From Pseudohoeflea suaedae (lineage in GTDB: Bacteria; Pseudomonadota; Alphaproteobacteria; Rhizobiales; Rhizobiaceae), in NCBI RefSeq assembly GCF_004354915.1, contig NZ_SMSI01000001.1:1-64000 (forward strand): a stretch of DNA of 64,000 bases, in the 5' to 3' direction. The translations under genes were made by a program, and so were the position numbers. The notes under the pieces were generated by a model. It was not told the DNA's origin, made no database searches, and was given only the letters and a program-made list of their open reading frames with translations. Shown here piece by piece: positions 35,032 through 44,952 of this stretch; position 1 is the first letter of the stretch, and each line of letters begins with the position of its first letter.

Positions 35032-35670
35032 CTAGACTTCTTCCTCGGCAATGACGGCGGTTTCCGCGCGCGAAGCCGTCTCCCACTCCTGCCAGGCCGC
35101 CAGCGCTTTCATCCGGTCCATGTAGCCGCGCGTCGTGTCCGCGACGTCGAATGCATAGACGTCGAGCCGGTTGACAACGGGCGCGAACATCGCGTCGGCG
35201 ATCGAGAAATCCCCGCAGAGAAAAGGCCCGCCGGACTCGGCGAGGGACCGGGCCCAGAGCGTTTCGATACGCGCGACATCGGAGAGAACCGCATCCGCGA
35301 CTTCGATCTTCGAGGGCACGCGGCGGATGTTCATGTGGCATGTTCCGCGCAGCGCGTGGAAACCCGCCGCCATCTCGCAGGCCATCGCCATCGCGCGGCT
35401 GTGCCAGAGCGGATCGGCGGGCCAGAGGCCCGATTGCGGGAACTTCCGCGCCACATGGTCGAGGATCGCCAGGGATTCCGGGATCAGCAGATCGCCGTCC
35501 TCGAGAAGCGGGAGCTTGCCGCTCGGCGACAAGGCCTTGATCTCCGGGTTGCCCGCCGGAAAATCGAACCAGAGCTGCACCTCCTCGAAATCGATCTTCG
35601 CTTGGCGCAGGCCGATCCAGGGCCGAAACGACCAGGACGAATAGTTCTTGTTGCCGATATAGAGCTTCAT
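35032..35670 (-). CDS. Glutathione S-transferase family protein
   Basis: A 212-residue protein with an N-terminal thioredoxin-like domain (MKLYIGNKNYSSWSFRPW, the serine pair being the likely glutathione-activating site) and the cis-proline region GKLPLLEDGDLLIPESLAI, followed by an all-helical domain with FLCGDFSIADAMFAPV. It would conjugate glutathione to electrophiles or act as a thiol transferase in the cytoplasm. The start at 35670 was chosen because an AGAGG site lies 9 bases before it, whereas it would directly touch the ATG at 35679. Substrate unknown. Same strand as mtgA, 74 bases apart. Confidence 0.88.
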   Translation of the reverse strand: MKLYIGNKNYSSWSFRPWIGLRQAKIDFEEVQLWFDFPAGNPEIKALSPSGKLPLLEDGDLLIPESLAILDHVARKFPQSGLWPADPLWHSRAMAMACEMAAGFHALRGTCHMNIRRVPSKIEVADAVLSDVARIETLWARSLAESGGPFLCGDFSIADAMFAPVVNRLDVYAFDVADTTRGYMDRMKALAAWQEWETASRAETAVIAEEEV

Positions 35671-35744
35671 GCGGGACATCCTCTGCGCAGATCCGGGCCG
35701 AGCTTTTCACAGGCGCCTGGCGACGACCAGTTCATTCTGCTGCC

Positions 35745-36464
35745 CTAATCATAAAGGCATTTGATATATGCGCCCGACTGGCGCGCGCGCGCCTGAATGG
35801 TCGAAGCCAGCTTGCCCAGATTTCTCGTCGGATTGGCGGGATTGCGCTCGATGGGATTGGGCAGCGTCACGGCAAGAAGTGCGGCCTGCCTGCGTGTCAG
35901 ATCTTTTGCCGCCACACCGAAATAGGTCTGAGCGGCAGCCTCGACGCCGAAGACCCCGGGCGCCCATTCGGCGACATTGAGATAGATCTCCATCGTCCGC
36001 TTCTTGCCCCAGATCTGGTTGCTCCACATCGCGAGCGGGATTTCCAGCCCCTTGCGTATGACGGTGCGGGAATTGGTCAGGAACAGGTTCTTCACGGTCT
36101 GCATGGGAATGGTGCTCGCACCCCGCGTGGCCTCGCCGTCCAGCGCATCGTCGATGACGCTGTTGAGCTCGCTCCAGTCGACACCGTCATGGGCGCAATA
36201 TTGTCCGTCCTCCGACATCATCACCGACTGCACGAGGACCGGCGCGATATCGTCGAACGCCACCCATTGCCGCTCATAGGCCCGGCCGGTCAGCATCTCG
36301 CCGATCATCAGCGTCGAGACCGGCTTGACGGCGTGAGGCTTGTAGACGAGCACGAGCACGTAGGGCGCCAGGAGCAGGAGAATGGCGACGATCACGATCC
36401 ACTTGATGATACGAAAGACCGTCCACCGCTTGCTGCGGCGTCTTCCCGCTGTATCAGTTGCCAC
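35745..36464 (-). CDS. mtgA: Monofunctional biosynthetic peptidoglycan transglycosylase
   Basis: A 239-residue GT51 glycosyltransferase that polymerises lipid II into glycan strands on the periplasmic face. A basic N-terminus and one membrane anchor (about residues 20-41) precede the catalytic domain. The catalytic glutamate E85 lies in SEDGQYCAHDGVDW, and the second motif RGASTIPMQTVKNLFL and KKRTMEIYLNVAEWAPGVFG follow. There is no penicillin-binding domain, which makes it monofunctional. It is divergent from ispA, with 187 bases between starts; this neighbourhood is common in rhizobia. Confidence 0.93.
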   Translation of the reverse strand: MATDTAGRRRSKRWTVFRIIKWIVIVAILLLLAPYVLVLVYKPHAVKPVSTLMIGEMLTGRAYERQWVAFDDIAPVLVQSVMMSEDGQYCAHDGVDWSELNSVIDDALDGEATRGASTIPMQTVKNLFLTNSRTVIRKGLEIPLAMWSNQIWGKKRTMEIYLNVAEWAPGVFGVEAAAQTYFGVAAKDLTRRQAALLAVTLPNPIERNPANPTRNLGKLASTIQARARQSGAYIKCLYD

Positions 36465-36651
36465 GCTGTCGCCCTGCCCTTCCCGAGGAATCCTGCCGTT
36501 CGTTGATAGCCGTCTTCGACCGCGATTGCCAAGGCGTGCGCAACGACCATACGCGGACTAAACGCGCGAACTCGCAAGAGGGCTGCATGGATAAGGTCAA
36601 ACATTGCACGCCGGGATTGAAGCGCCTCGCGACGCGTGGCAAGAGAGCGCC

Positions 36652-37566
36652 ATGACCCCGGGAATTGACCACATTTTCACCGACCGCCTCTCCGCAACCG
36701 CACGCGATATCGGCGCGTTCCTCGATGAAAAACTCGGTGGAGCGACCGGCGACGGCCATGACTGGCCGGCCACGCTCAGATCCGCCATGCGCCATGGCGC
36801 GCTGAACGGCGGCAAGCGCATCCGGCCGTTTCTGGTCGTCGAGACCGCCCGCATGCTCGGCGGCGACGAAGACGCGGCGATGTATGCGGCTGCCGCGCTT
36901 GAATGCATTCACTGCTATTCCCTGATCCATGACGATCTGCCCGCGATGGACGACGACGACATGCGGCGCGGCCAGCCGACTGTTCACATCGCCTTCGACG
37001 AGGCCACCGCCATCCTCGCCGGCGACGCGCTTCTCACATTTGCGTTCGAGCTGCTCACCGATCCGGCCAACCCCGCTCCCTCCGAGACGAAGCTCGACCT
37101 TGTCCGCAGACTGGCGATTGCCTCGGGCGCCGGCGGGATGGTCGGTGGCCAGGTTCTCGATCTCGCGGCCGAAACGGGTAACCCGGGCGAAGACGACATC
37201 ATGTCCATGCAGGCGATGAAGACCGGCGCGCTTCTGCGCCATGCCTGCGAGGCGGGCGCGATCGTCGCCCGTGCCGACGACGCGACGATTGCCCGGATGC
37301 GCAGTTTCGGCACCATGATCGGCCTCGCCTTCCAGCTTGCCGACGACCTGCTCGACGCGACCGCGGACGCGAAGACGGTCGGCAAGGCGACCGGCAAGGA
37401 CGCCGGGCGCAACAAGGGCACCTATGTCTCGCTCAACGGAATCGACGACACCCGCGCCCGCTGCGAGGCGCTCGTGACCGAGGCATGCGCGGCCATTGCG
37501 CATTACGGCAGCCGTGCCGACTTGCTCCAGCAGGCCGCCGCCTACATCGCGCGGCGCACCTCCTGA
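36652..37566 (+). CDS. ispA: Polyprenyl synthetase (farnesyl diphosphate synthase)
   Basis: A 304-residue trans-prenyltransferase that extends dimethylallyl diphosphate with isopentenyl diphosphate, most likely to farnesyl diphosphate (C15), the precursor of quinones, haem o/a and undecaprenyl carriers. The first aspartate-rich motif is DDLPAMD (94-100) followed by DDDMRRG, and the second is LADDLLDATAD. GGKRIRPFL (53-61) binds the diphosphate. The residue region before the first motif (IHCYSLIHDD) fits the short-chain IspA class. The start at 36652 was chosen over a TTG upstream. With ispG nearby, the window holds two isoprenoid genes. Confidence 0.91.
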   Translation: MTPGIDHIFTDRLSATARDIGAFLDEKLGGATGDGHDWPATLRSAMRHGALNGGKRIRPFLVVETARMLGGDEDAAMYAAAALECIHCYSLIHDDLPAMDDDDMRRGQPTVHIAFDEATAILAGDALLTFAFELLTDPANPAPSETKLDLVRRLAIASGAGGMVGGQVLDLAAETGNPGEDDIMSMQAMKTGALLRHACEAGAIVARADDATIARMRSFGTMIGLAFQLADDLLDATADAKTVGKATGKDAGRNKGTYVSLNGIDDTRARCEALVTEACAAIAHYGSRADLLQQAAAYIARRTS

Positions 37567-37675
37567 CCGTCCGGAGAGGCGTTTTCTCAATTCTCAAAGA
37601 CTGCGGGAGAATTATTAACGGTATCCGGGCGATTATTAGCAACTGAGGAAAATCCGCCAAGGTTGTGATCGCACC

Positions 37676-40156
37676 ATGTCCAATAAGAATGTTGCCACGC
37701 AGCGATACCTGACGATGTTCAGGGTCGGTTACGTCGCGGCTCTGACCACCATCGTCGTTTTGTGCGGATACTTCTCCGTTGTTCAACGCACCCAGAACAA
37801 CCTGATCTCCGAGATCGGCATCTTTTCCCGCCAGCTCGCTTCGCTCGATACGGCCATGCGGGTGCAGGCCATGCAGGCCGAACGGTTCGCCGAACAGTAC
37901 AAGAGCTATGCCGACATCCGGGAATTCGACACTTTCGGGATGACGCTGGCCGAAAAGCTCGAACATCAGCGGAACCGGAAAATCGATCCCGACATCATTT
38001 CCGCGCGCAATGCCTTTGATTACCGCACCGCCAGGGGACGCGAGAACCTGGCCGGCGTCGAACTGATCTGGAGCCGCCTGCCCGACTCCCTCAAGACGCA
38101 GATCCTGCGCAACGCGCGGCTGCTGGACCCGGACAATCCTTTCGCCAATCACAGGCATTTCGTCGACAGGCAGGCGTCGGGCGCCATGCGGACCAAGACC
38201 GACCTCTACTGGACCAGCACCAAGATGGCCTCGCTCTACGGCACGACCCTCGAGCCGTCCAACAGCGAAATGCAGTCGCAGATCCGCATCTATCTCGCCA
38301 AGCTGTCCCAGACCGCGGGGGAGACGCTCGAGAAATACCTGCGGATCACCTTTGGTGCGCTCGTCTTCCTCGGCTTCTGCGTCTTCCTGCCGATCGACCT
38401 CCTGATTCACCGCATCGTCGGCATCCTTCAGCGCAAGACCATCGAGGCCGACAAGGCTGTCGTCGAGGCACGCGCCGCCGACCGCGCCAAGTCCGAGTTC
38501 CTGGCAACCATGAGCCACGAGATCCGCACGCCGATGAACGGCGTTCTGGGCATGGCTGAATTGCTGGTGCGCACGGATCTCGACAACCGGCAGCGCACTT
38601 TCACCAATGTCATCCTGAAATCGGGCAACGCGCTTCTCGAGATCATCAACGATATCCTCGACTACTCCAAGATCGAGGCCAACCAGATGGTTCTCGACAA
38701 GCGCTCCTTCTCCATCAACGACACGGTCGAGGACGTGGCGACGCTCATGTCCGCGCGCGCGGCGGAGAAGGATCTCGAACTCATTGTCCGCCTTCGCCCC
38801 AGCCTGCCCGCACGTCTTCTGGGCGATCCCTCCCGCTTCCGGCAGGTCATCACGAACCTCCTCGGCAATGCGGTGAAATTCACCGAGACCGGCAACGTCA
38901 TGATTGACGTCGACTGCAAGGAACTGCCGGAGAGCGAGAATGGCGAGCGCGTCAGCATCCTGGTCCGCGTGAGCGATACCGGTATCGGCATCCCCGAAGA
39001 AAAGCTGAAGGTGATCTTCGAGAAATTCAGTCAGGTCGACGGCTCCTCGACCCGCCGGCACGAGGGCACGGGCCTCGGCCTGGCGATCGCCTCGAAACTG
39101 GTCGTTCTGATGGGTGGCGAGATCAAAGTCGAATCCAAGAGCGGCGAAGGCTCCGTCTTCTCCTTCGAAGTCCAGATGGATGTCGACAGGGAAGCTGCAG
39201 CAATCCCGTCCGCCACCACGTCCATCGATGACGCCAGGGTCCTGATCGTCGATGACATCGCCATCAACCGCATGATCCTGACCGAGCAGCTTCGCGGCTG
39301 GGGCATGGATTGCGTGGCCGTCGACAACGGTCAGATGGCGCTCGACTTCCTCCAGCATGCGGCGACCGGAATGGGGATCGAAGTCGATCTCGTGATCCTC
39401 GATTTCCAGATGCCCGACATGACGGGCGGCGAGGTCATTCGCCATATCCGGAGCAACCCGGCGATCGCGGACACCCCTATCCTGCTTCTGTCATCGGTGG
39501 ACCAGGCGACCAAGCTCGACGCCATCAGCGACCTGCTGATCGAAGCCACGCTGACCAAGCCCACCCGCAACCGCGATCTCCGGATGGCGTCCGAGGAGAT
39601 CATCCGTCTCCATCGTTCCAAGCTCATGAGCAAGGCCGCGGCGAACTCCGCCCCGGCTCAGGCTGCCGCAACGGAGCCGGAGGATGCCGCGCCGAGCGCG
39701 CAGCAGGCCTCCGCGAAAGCGGCAGCAAAGCCGACGGACAATCTGCCCGATGCCAGCGGCAAGATCCTTGTGGCGGAAGACAATCCGGTCAACCAGATCG
39801 TCTTCCAGCAGTCACTGGCGGCCTTGGGACGGGAGCATGTTCTGGTCGAGAACGGCCGCAATGCCGTCGCCGCCTGGAAGAAGGCAAAGCCCAGCGTGAT
39901 CCTGATGGATATCTCGATGCCGGAGATGAACGGCTACGAAGCGACGGCTGCGATCCGCAATATCGAGGCGGAGGAAGGCCTGCCGGGCACCGTGATTATT
40001 GCGGTCACCGCGCATGCCATGCAGGGCGACGAGGACAAGTGCCTGGCCGCCGGCTTCGACGATTATCTCGCCAAGCCGGTTTCGGTCGACAAGCTCGACG
40101 AGAAACTGTCGCGCTGGATACCGGACGTCCCCATGGATCAGTCGGCGGTCGCCTAG
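37676..40156 (+). CDS. Hybrid sensor histidine kinase with two receiver domains
   Basis: An 826-residue membrane kinase. Helix 1 (about 15-35) and helix 2 (about 225-245) enclose a 190-residue periplasmic sensor region without a recognised domain. A HisKA domain follows with H281 in [13 protein letters not shown], then the HATPase domain (N-box [10 protein letters not shown]-boxes SDTGIGIP and GTGLGLAI). Two receiver domains come next, with D576 ([10 protein letters not shown]) and D745 ([10 protein letters not shown]), joined by an alanine-rich linker (650-690). No Hpt domain is present, so a separate phosphotransfer protein must relay the signal. It is convergent with ispG. The signal and target are unknown. 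Confidence 0.9.
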   Translation: MSNKNVATQRYLTMFRVGYVAALTTIVVLCGYFSVVQRTQNNLISEIGIFSRQLASLDTAMRVQAMQAERFAEQYKSYADIREFDTFGMTLAEKLEHQRNRKIDPDIISARNAFDYRTARGRENLAGVELIWSRLPDSLKTQILRNARLLDPDNPFANHRHFVDRQASGAMRTKTDLYWTSTKMASLYGTTLEPSNSEMQSQIRIYLAKLSQTAGETLEKYLRITFGALVFLGFCVFLPIDLLIHRIVGILQRKTIEADKAVVEARAADRAKSEFLATMSHEIRTPMNGVLGMAELLVRTDLDNRQRTFTNVILKSGNALLEIINDILDYSKIEANQMVLDKRSFSINDTVEDVATLMSARAAEKDLELIVRLRPSLPARLLGDPSRFRQVITNLLGNAVKFTETGNVMIDVDCKELPESENGERVSILVRVSDTGIGIPEEKLKVIFEKFSQVDGSSTRRHEGTGLGLAIASKLVVLMGGEIKVESKSGEGSVFSFEVQMDVDREAAAIPSATTSIDDARVLIVDDIAINRMILTEQLRGWGMDCVAVDNGQMALDFLQHAATGMGIEVDLVILDFQMPDMTGGEVIRHIRSNPAIADTPILLLSSVDQATKLDAISDLLIEATLTKPTRNRDLRMASEEIIRLHRSKLMSKAAANSAPAQAAATEPEDAAPSAQQASAKAAAKPTDNLPDASGKILVAEDNPVNQIVFQQSLAALGREHVLVENGRNAVAAWKKAKPSVILMDISMPEMNGYEATAAIRNIEAEEGLPGTVIIAVTAHAMQGDEDKCLAAGFDDYLAKPVSVDKLDEKLSRWIPDVPMDQSAVA

Positions 40157-40181
40157 ACCGCCGGCCCGGTCCCGGAAGAAC

Positions 40182-41441
40182 TCAGCCGGCCCTCTCGAGC
40201 GGCTTGCCCCCGTTCTCGCCGAAGCGACGCTCGATATAGTCGGCCACCATTTCCTGGAATTCCTCGGCGATCTTCGGACCCCGCAGGGTCGCGGCCTTCT
40301 GGCCGTCGACGAAGACGGGAGCGGCAGGCGATTCACCGGTGCCCGGAAGCGAGATACCGATGTCGGCATGCTTGGATTCGCCGGGTCCGTTGACGATGCA
40401 GCCCATGACCGCGACCTGAAGCGCCTCCACCCCGGGATATTTCTCGCGCCAGACCGGCATGTTGCGACGAAGATCGTCCTCGATCGTGCGCGCCAGTTCC
40501 TGAAACACCGTCGAGGTCGTGCGTCCGCAGCCCGGACACGCTGCCACCACCGGCAGAAACTGCCGGAATCCCATGACCTGAAGAAGCTCCTGGGCGACCA
40601 CCACTTCCTTGGTGCGGTCGCCGCCGGGTTCGGGCGTCAGCGAGATGCGGATCGTATCGCCCACGCCCTGCTGCATGATGATGGCGAGCGCCGCCGAAGA
40701 GGCGACGATACCCTTCGACCCCATGCCCGCCTCGGTGAGACCGAGATGGAGGGCGTGGTCCGAGCGTTTGGCCATTTCCAGATAGACGGCAATCAGGTCC
40801 TGTACCTGGCTGACCTTTGCCGAGAGGATGATGCGGTTTCGCTCCAGACCCGTCTGCTCGGCAAGTTCGGCTGACAGCAGCGCCGACTGGATGATGGCCT
40901 CGCGCATGACGGCGCGCGCGCTCATCGGCGAGCCCTTGGCCTGGTTGTCGTCCATCAGCCGGGTGAGAAGCGCCTGATCGAGCGAACCCCAGTTGACGCC
41001 GATGCGCACCGGTTTGGAATGCTCGATAGCCTTCTCGATGATTTCGATGAACTGCTTGTCCTTCTTCTCCTTGAAGCCGACATTTCCCGGATTGATGCGG
41101 TATTTTGCCAGCGCCTCGGCGCAGGCCGGGTGATCGGCAAGCAGCTTGTGGCCGATATAATGGAAATCGCCGACCAGCGGCACGTCGATGCCGAGCCGTT
41201 CCAGCCGCTCGCGAATGCGCGGCACGGCGGCCGCGCTCTCGTCGCGGTCCACGGTGATGCGCACGATTTCCGAGCCCGCGCGGTGAAGGGCGGCGACCTG
41301 CGCCACCGTCGCGTCGATATCGGCCGTATCCGTGTTGGTCATCGACTGGACGACAACGGGGGCGCCGCCGCCCACGATCACGCCACCGACATCGACAGCG
41401 ACACTGGAGCGGCGTTCGAGCGGACCTTCGATTTCGGACAT
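40182..41441 (-). CDS. ispG: 4-hydroxy-3-methylbut-2-enyl diphosphate synthase (IspG/GcpE)
   Basis: A 419-residue [4Fe-4S] enzyme of the MEP isoprenoid pathway. It converts MEcPP to HMBPP with electrons from ferredoxin or flavodoxin. Cluster cysteines are in CPGCGRT and [11 protein letters not shown], and the TIM-barrel part shows [15 protein letters not shown] and [14 protein letters not shown]. The start at 41441 ([16 protein letters not shown]) matches known homologues; the longer frame is unsupported. It is convergent with the hybrid kinase gene. FdxA in this window could be an electron donor, but that is only a possibility. Confidence 0.95.
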   Translation of the reverse strand: MSEIEGPLERRSSVAVDVGGVIVGGGAPVVVQSMTNTDTADIDATVAQVAALHRAGSEIVRITVDRDESAAAVPRIRERLERLGIDVPLVGDFHYIGHKLLADHPACAEALAKYRINPGNVGFKEKKDKQFIEIIEKAIEHSKPVRIGVNWGSLDQALLTRLMDDNQAKGSPMSARAVMREAIIQSALLSAELAEQTGLERNRIILSAKVSQVQDLIAVYLEMAKRSDHALHLGLTEAGMGSKGIVASSAALAIIMQQGVGDTIRISLTPEPGGDRTKEVVVAQELLQVMGFRQFLPVVAACPGCGRTTSTVFQELARTIEDDLRRNMPVWREKYPGVEALQVAVMGCIVNGPGESKHADIGISLPGTGESPAAPVFVDGQKAATLRGPKIAEEFQEMVADYIERRFGENGGKPLERAG

Positions 41442-41568
41442 GGGGGCCTCTTGTTTCCTTGGCGGCGAAAGCTCTGGCGCTGGGTCGCGCTTTCCGCGCG
41501 GCTTGTCAACTCTCCGAGCATGCCCGGCAATCCGGAAATAAGCTGAACTTGTGGCAGACAGATGTCTG

Positions 41569-42192
41569 TTACGGCCGTGCTCCATATGCCCGGGCAGCCA
41601 TCTGCGCGAGCAGCGTCATCTCGGCCGTGATCGCCTCGGGATCGGCGTGATGTCCCTTTTCCCCGCCGCGGGACTTGATGCCCTCCACCGCGTCGATCAA
41701 CAATCGCGCAAGCGCTGCGGAACGCAGCCCGCCGAGCTTGAGCCGCCCCTCCGCCACCGCGCCGTCGAGCCAGTCGCGCAGCACCGCCTCCAGGTCGTCG
41801 AACCACTGTTCGGTGAGATCGCCGCAGAGTTCGGCATTGACGCCGGCGAGCTCCATGCCGTGCTGGGTGGCCATCAGCTCGCGGAAGGGTGCCACGAAAG
41901 CCGCATCGAAGAAGGCCTCCAGCCCGTCCGCTACATTCGTCTTCGTCGCGAGCACCGCCTTCGCATCCTGCACGATCGCGCCGAGGAACATTTCCACGAA
42001 GGTGCGGAAGATCGCTTCCTTGTTGCGGAAATGGGTGTAGAGGGCCGGACGCGACATTCCCGCCGCGCGCGCTATGTCATCCATTGTCGTGCGCCGGTAT
42101 CCGTAACTGGTGAAGACGTCGAGCGCGGCTTTCAGAACGGCGGCGCGGCGCTGGTCGAGTTGATCGAAGCTGAGATCTGACATTGTTGACAT
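41569..42192 (-). CDS. TetR-family transcription regulator
   Basis: A 207-residue regulator. The N-terminal helix-turn-helix is clear ([20 protein letters not shown], then [17 protein letters not shown]). The C-terminal half is the ligand-binding dimerisation domain, without a recognised ligand motif. The start may be 42192 or three codons later at 42183; neither has a strong ribosome-binding site. It is divergent from the IorAB-like oxidoreductase genes with only 48 bases between the starts, so it very likely represses that operon and itself from the shared region. Confidence 0.87.
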   Translation of the reverse strand: MSTMSDLSFDQLDQRRAAVLKAALDVFTSYGYRRTTMDDIARAAGMSRPALYTHFRNKEAIFRTFVEMFLGAIVQDAKAVLATKTNVADGLEAFFDAAFVAPFRELMATQHGMELAGVNAELCGDLTEQWFDDLEAVLRDWLDGAVAEGRLKLGGLRSAALARLLIDAVEGIKSRGGEKGHHADPEAITAEMTLLAQMAARAYGARP

Positions 42193-42240
42193 GCTGACGT
42201 TTTTTGTTATTTTGTCAAGATTGATCGTCTGGAGGGAATC
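42186..42240 (+). promoter_or_regulatory. Shared promoter region of the TetR gene and the oxidoreductase operon
   Basis: The short divergent gap has TTGACA (42186-42191) and, 16 bases on, TATTTT, a plausible plus-strand promoter that overlaps the first codons of the TetR gene. An inverted TTGACA/TGTCAA pair (42186-42191 and about 42213-42218) could be the operator. A GGAGGG ribosome-binding site precedes the ATG at 42241. Confidence 0.45.
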
Positions 42241-42702
42241 ATGGAACTGCGCGTCAACGATACCATCCATCAGGTCGACGTCGAACCCGACATGCCCCTT
42301 TTGTGGGTGCTGCGCGACGAACTCGGCATTACCGGTCCCAAATATGGATGCGGCATAGCCCAATGCGGCGCCTGCACTGTCCATGTCGACGGCATGGCCG
42401 TGCGCGCCTGCCAGATGCCCGTTTCCGAAGCCGCAGGCTCCGATATCGTGACCATCGAGGGCTTGGGAACCCCCGATTCCCTGCATGCCGTGCAGGAAGC
42501 CTGGATCGAACACCAGGTCGCCCAGTGCGGCTACTGCCAGTCCGGCCAGATCATGCAGGCGGCGAGCTTTCTCGATCTCCATCCCGAGCCGACGGATGAA
42601 GACATAGACCGCGCCATGAGCGCCAATCTTTGCCGCTGCGGCACCTATCCGCGCATACGCGCCGCGATCCACGCGGCCGCCGGCAAGCTGAGGAGCGCCT
42701 GA
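42241..42702 (+). CDS. Molybdenum hydroxylase, [2Fe-2S] subunit (IorA-like)
   Basis: A 153-residue iron-sulphur subunit of the isoquinoline 1-oxidoreductase / aldehyde oxidase type. Cluster ligands are C37, C42, C45 and C57 ([11 protein letters not shown]) and C96, C99, C131 and C133 ([12 protein letters not shown]). The absence of an FAD subunit gene next to it, and the presence of a cytochrome gene, separate this system from the coxSLM type. It has no signal of its own and would be exported together with the Tat-targeted large subunit. First gene of a three-gene operon controlled by the divergent TetR regulator. Confidence 0.9.
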   Translation: MELRVNDTIHQVDVEPDMPLLWVLRDELGITGPKYGCGIAQCGACTVHVDGMAVRACQMPVSEAAGSDIVTIEGLGTPDSLHAVQEAWIEHQVAQCGYCQSGQIMQAASFLDLHPEPTDEDIDRAMSANLCRCGTYPRIRAAIHAAAGKLRSA

Positions 42703-42703
42703 G

Positions 42704-44941
42704 ATGAGCCGCGCCGGAACCATCACGCGCCGCACGCTCCTCGTGGGCTCCGCCGTCATCGCCGGCGGCGTGGCCTTCGGGGTCTATGCCGTCAGCACCC
42801 CTCACGCCAATCCGCTCGAGAGCGAGGTCGGCCCCGACGGCGCGACCTTCAATCCCTGGGTGAAGATCACGCCCGAGAAGATCGTGCTGATTGCACCCCA
42901 TGCCGATCTCGGACAGGGCGCCGCCGGCATGCAGTCGCTTCTGATCGCCGAGGAAATGGATCTCGAGCCCGGCGGCTACGAGATCGAGTTCGGTCCGCCT
43001 TCCGCTGCTTACTGGAACAGGGCGCAGGGCAATGAAGCCGCGCCGTTCATGTCGCAGGACGACAGCATCGTTGCCGAAGGCGTGCGCGGCGCGATGACCT
43101 CGCTCTTCAAGCTGCTCGGCATGCAGATCACCGGCGGGTCGAGCTCGACACCCGACAGTTTCGACAAGCTCCGCGAAGCCGGCGCCATCGCCCGCGAGAC
43201 GCTGAAGGCCGCCGCGGCAAAGAAGCATGATGTCGACGTCGCCGGACTGAAAACCGGGAAAGGCGCGGTCATCCTGCCCGACGGCACGGCCATCCCCTAT
43301 ACCGACCTCGCCGCCGACGCAGCGAAGATCGCGCCGGTGACCGGCGTTGCCCTGCGCGATCCGTCGAAATGGCGGCTCATCGGCAAGGATGTCCGCCGCC
43401 CCGATATCGTGGCCAAATCCACCGGCGCGCTGCATTACGGTATCGACATGAAGCTCGACGGCATGGTCCACGCCACCGTCAGGCTGAGCCCGCGGCGCGG
43501 CGCGCTCAACGGCTTCGATGCCGCGAAGGCAGAGACCATGCGCGGTGTTGCGAGGGTCATGGAAATCACCGGCGGCGTGGCCGTGATCGCCGACAATACC
43601 TGGCGCGCCTTCAAGGCCGCCGAGGCGATCAGCTTCGACTGGGCGCCATCAGACTATCCCGCCGAGCAGGACGGCCATTGGGACAGGATCGCGGCGAGCT
43701 TCACCTCCGGGAGCCTCGACGCGGAATGGCGTAATGACGGTGAAGTCGACACCGGGCTCGCAGAGGGCGGTGTCACCCAGGTCGAGTATCGCGCTCCCTA
43801 TCTCGCCCACCAGCCGCTCGAACCGCTGAATGCAGTGGCACTCGTGACGGACGAAAAGGCCGAGATATGGGCCGGGCACCAGATCCCGCGCTATGTGCAG
43901 GAAAAGGTCGCCGCCATCACCGGTCACGAGAAGGATCAGGTGATCTTTCATAACCAGTATGCGGGCGGCTCCTTCGGTCACCGGCTGGAGTTTCACAACA
44001 TCACCGCCGCGGCAGAGATCGCCAATGCGATGCGCGGAACGCCCGTCAAGCTCACGCTCTCGCGCGAAGAGGATTTCGCCACCGACTATCCGCGCCAGAT
44101 CGCCGTCGCCCGCGGCCAGGGTGTCGCCCGCGACGGCCAGGTGCGGACGCTTGCCCTCGACATCGCATCCCCTTCCGTCGTGCGCTCACAGATGGGCCGC
44201 CTCGGCGTATCGGTTCCGGGATCGGATTCGCAGCTTCCGGCGGGCGCCTGGAATGCCCCCTATGCCGTGCCGAACTTCCGGGTCCGCGCCTATGCCGTCG
44301 AGGGCCTTGCGCCCACGTCGAGCTGGCGCTCCGTCGGCGCCTCGACCGCAGGCTTCTTCATCGAAAGCTTCGTCGACGAGGTGATAGCGGCGGCAGGTGC
44401 AGACCCTCTCGAGGAACGCCTCAGGCTCTGCAACTGGGATGTCGCGCGCGGCGTGCTTGAAGCGGTCGGAGAGATGTCGAACTGGGGCGAGGAACTTCCC
44501 GTCAACAAGGGGCGCGGCATCGCCATGGTCGAAAGCTTCGGAGTGCCGACGGCGGAAGTCGTCGAAGTCACGAACACCGACCAGGGCATCCGCATCGACA
44601 AGGTGTGGGTGGCAGCCGATGTCGGCCGCGTGATCGATCCGGTCAATATCGAAAACCAGGTTCAGGGCGCCGTCGTCTGGGGTCTTGGCCACGCGATGAA
44701 TTGCGAACTCACCTATTCCGACGGCATGGCGCAACAGTCGAACTTCCACGATTTCGAGGGCATGCGGCTCTACCAGTGCCCCGAAATCGAAGTGCGGATG
44801 CTCGAAAACAGCGGTCGGGTGAAGGGGGTCGGAGAACCGCCCGTGCCCCCCGCCGCACCCGCACTCGCCAACGCGATCTTCGCGGCAACCGGACAGCGCA
44901 TCCGCGAGATGCCGTTCAACAAGCACATCGACTTCGTGTGA
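42704..44941 (+). CDS. Molybdenum hydroxylase, molybdopterin subunit with Tat signal (IorB-like)
   Basis: A 745-residue catalytic subunit of the IorB type. The N-terminus MSRAGTITRRTLLVGSAVIAG is a twin-arginine signal (R9 R10), so the folded enzyme is exported to the periplasm. Typical motifs include YLAHQPLEPLNAVA, the molybdopterin loop NQYAGGSFGHRLE and the C-terminal KGVGEPPVPPAAPALANA, containing the catalytic glutamate. IorAB enzymes hydroxylate N-heterocycles or oxidise aldehydes and pass electrons to a membrane or periplasmic carrier. The dihaem cytochrome gene follows at 11 bases. Substrate unknown. Confidence 0.9.
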   Translation: MSRAGTITRRTLLVGSAVIAGGVAFGVYAVSTPHANPLESEVGPDGATFNPWVKITPEKIVLIAPHADLGQGAAGMQSLLIAEEMDLEPGGYEIEFGPPSAAYWNRAQGNEAAPFMSQDDSIVAEGVRGAMTSLFKLLGMQITGGSSSTPDSFDKLREAGAIARETLKAAAAKKHDVDVAGLKTGKGAVILPDGTAIPYTDLAADAAKIAPVTGVALRDPSKWRLIGKDVRRPDIVAKSTGALHYGIDMKLDGMVHATVRLSPRRGALNGFDAAKAETMRGVARVMEITGGVAVIADNTWRAFKAAEAISFDWAPSDYPAEQDGHWDRIAASFTSGSLDAEWRNDGEVDTGLAEGGVTQVEYRAPYLAHQPLEPLNAVALVTDEKAEIWAGHQIPRYVQEKVAAITGHEKDQVIFHNQYAGGSFGHRLEFHNITAAAEIANAMRGTPVKLTLSREEDFATDYPRQIAVARGQGVARDGQVRTLALDIASPSVVRSQMGRLGVSVPGSDSQLPAGAWNAPYAVPNFRVRAYAVEGLAPTSSWRSVGASTAGFFIESFVDEVIAAAGADPLEERLRLCNWDVARGVLEAVGEMSNWGEELPVNKGRGIAMVESFGVPTAEVVEVTNTDQGIRIDKVWVAADVGRVIDPVNIENQVQGAVVWGLGHAMNCELTYSDGMAQQSNFHDFEGMRLYQCPEIEVRMLENSGRVKGVGEPPVPPAAPALANAIFAATGQRIREMPFNKHIDFV

Positions 44942-44952
44942 GGAGACAGGCC

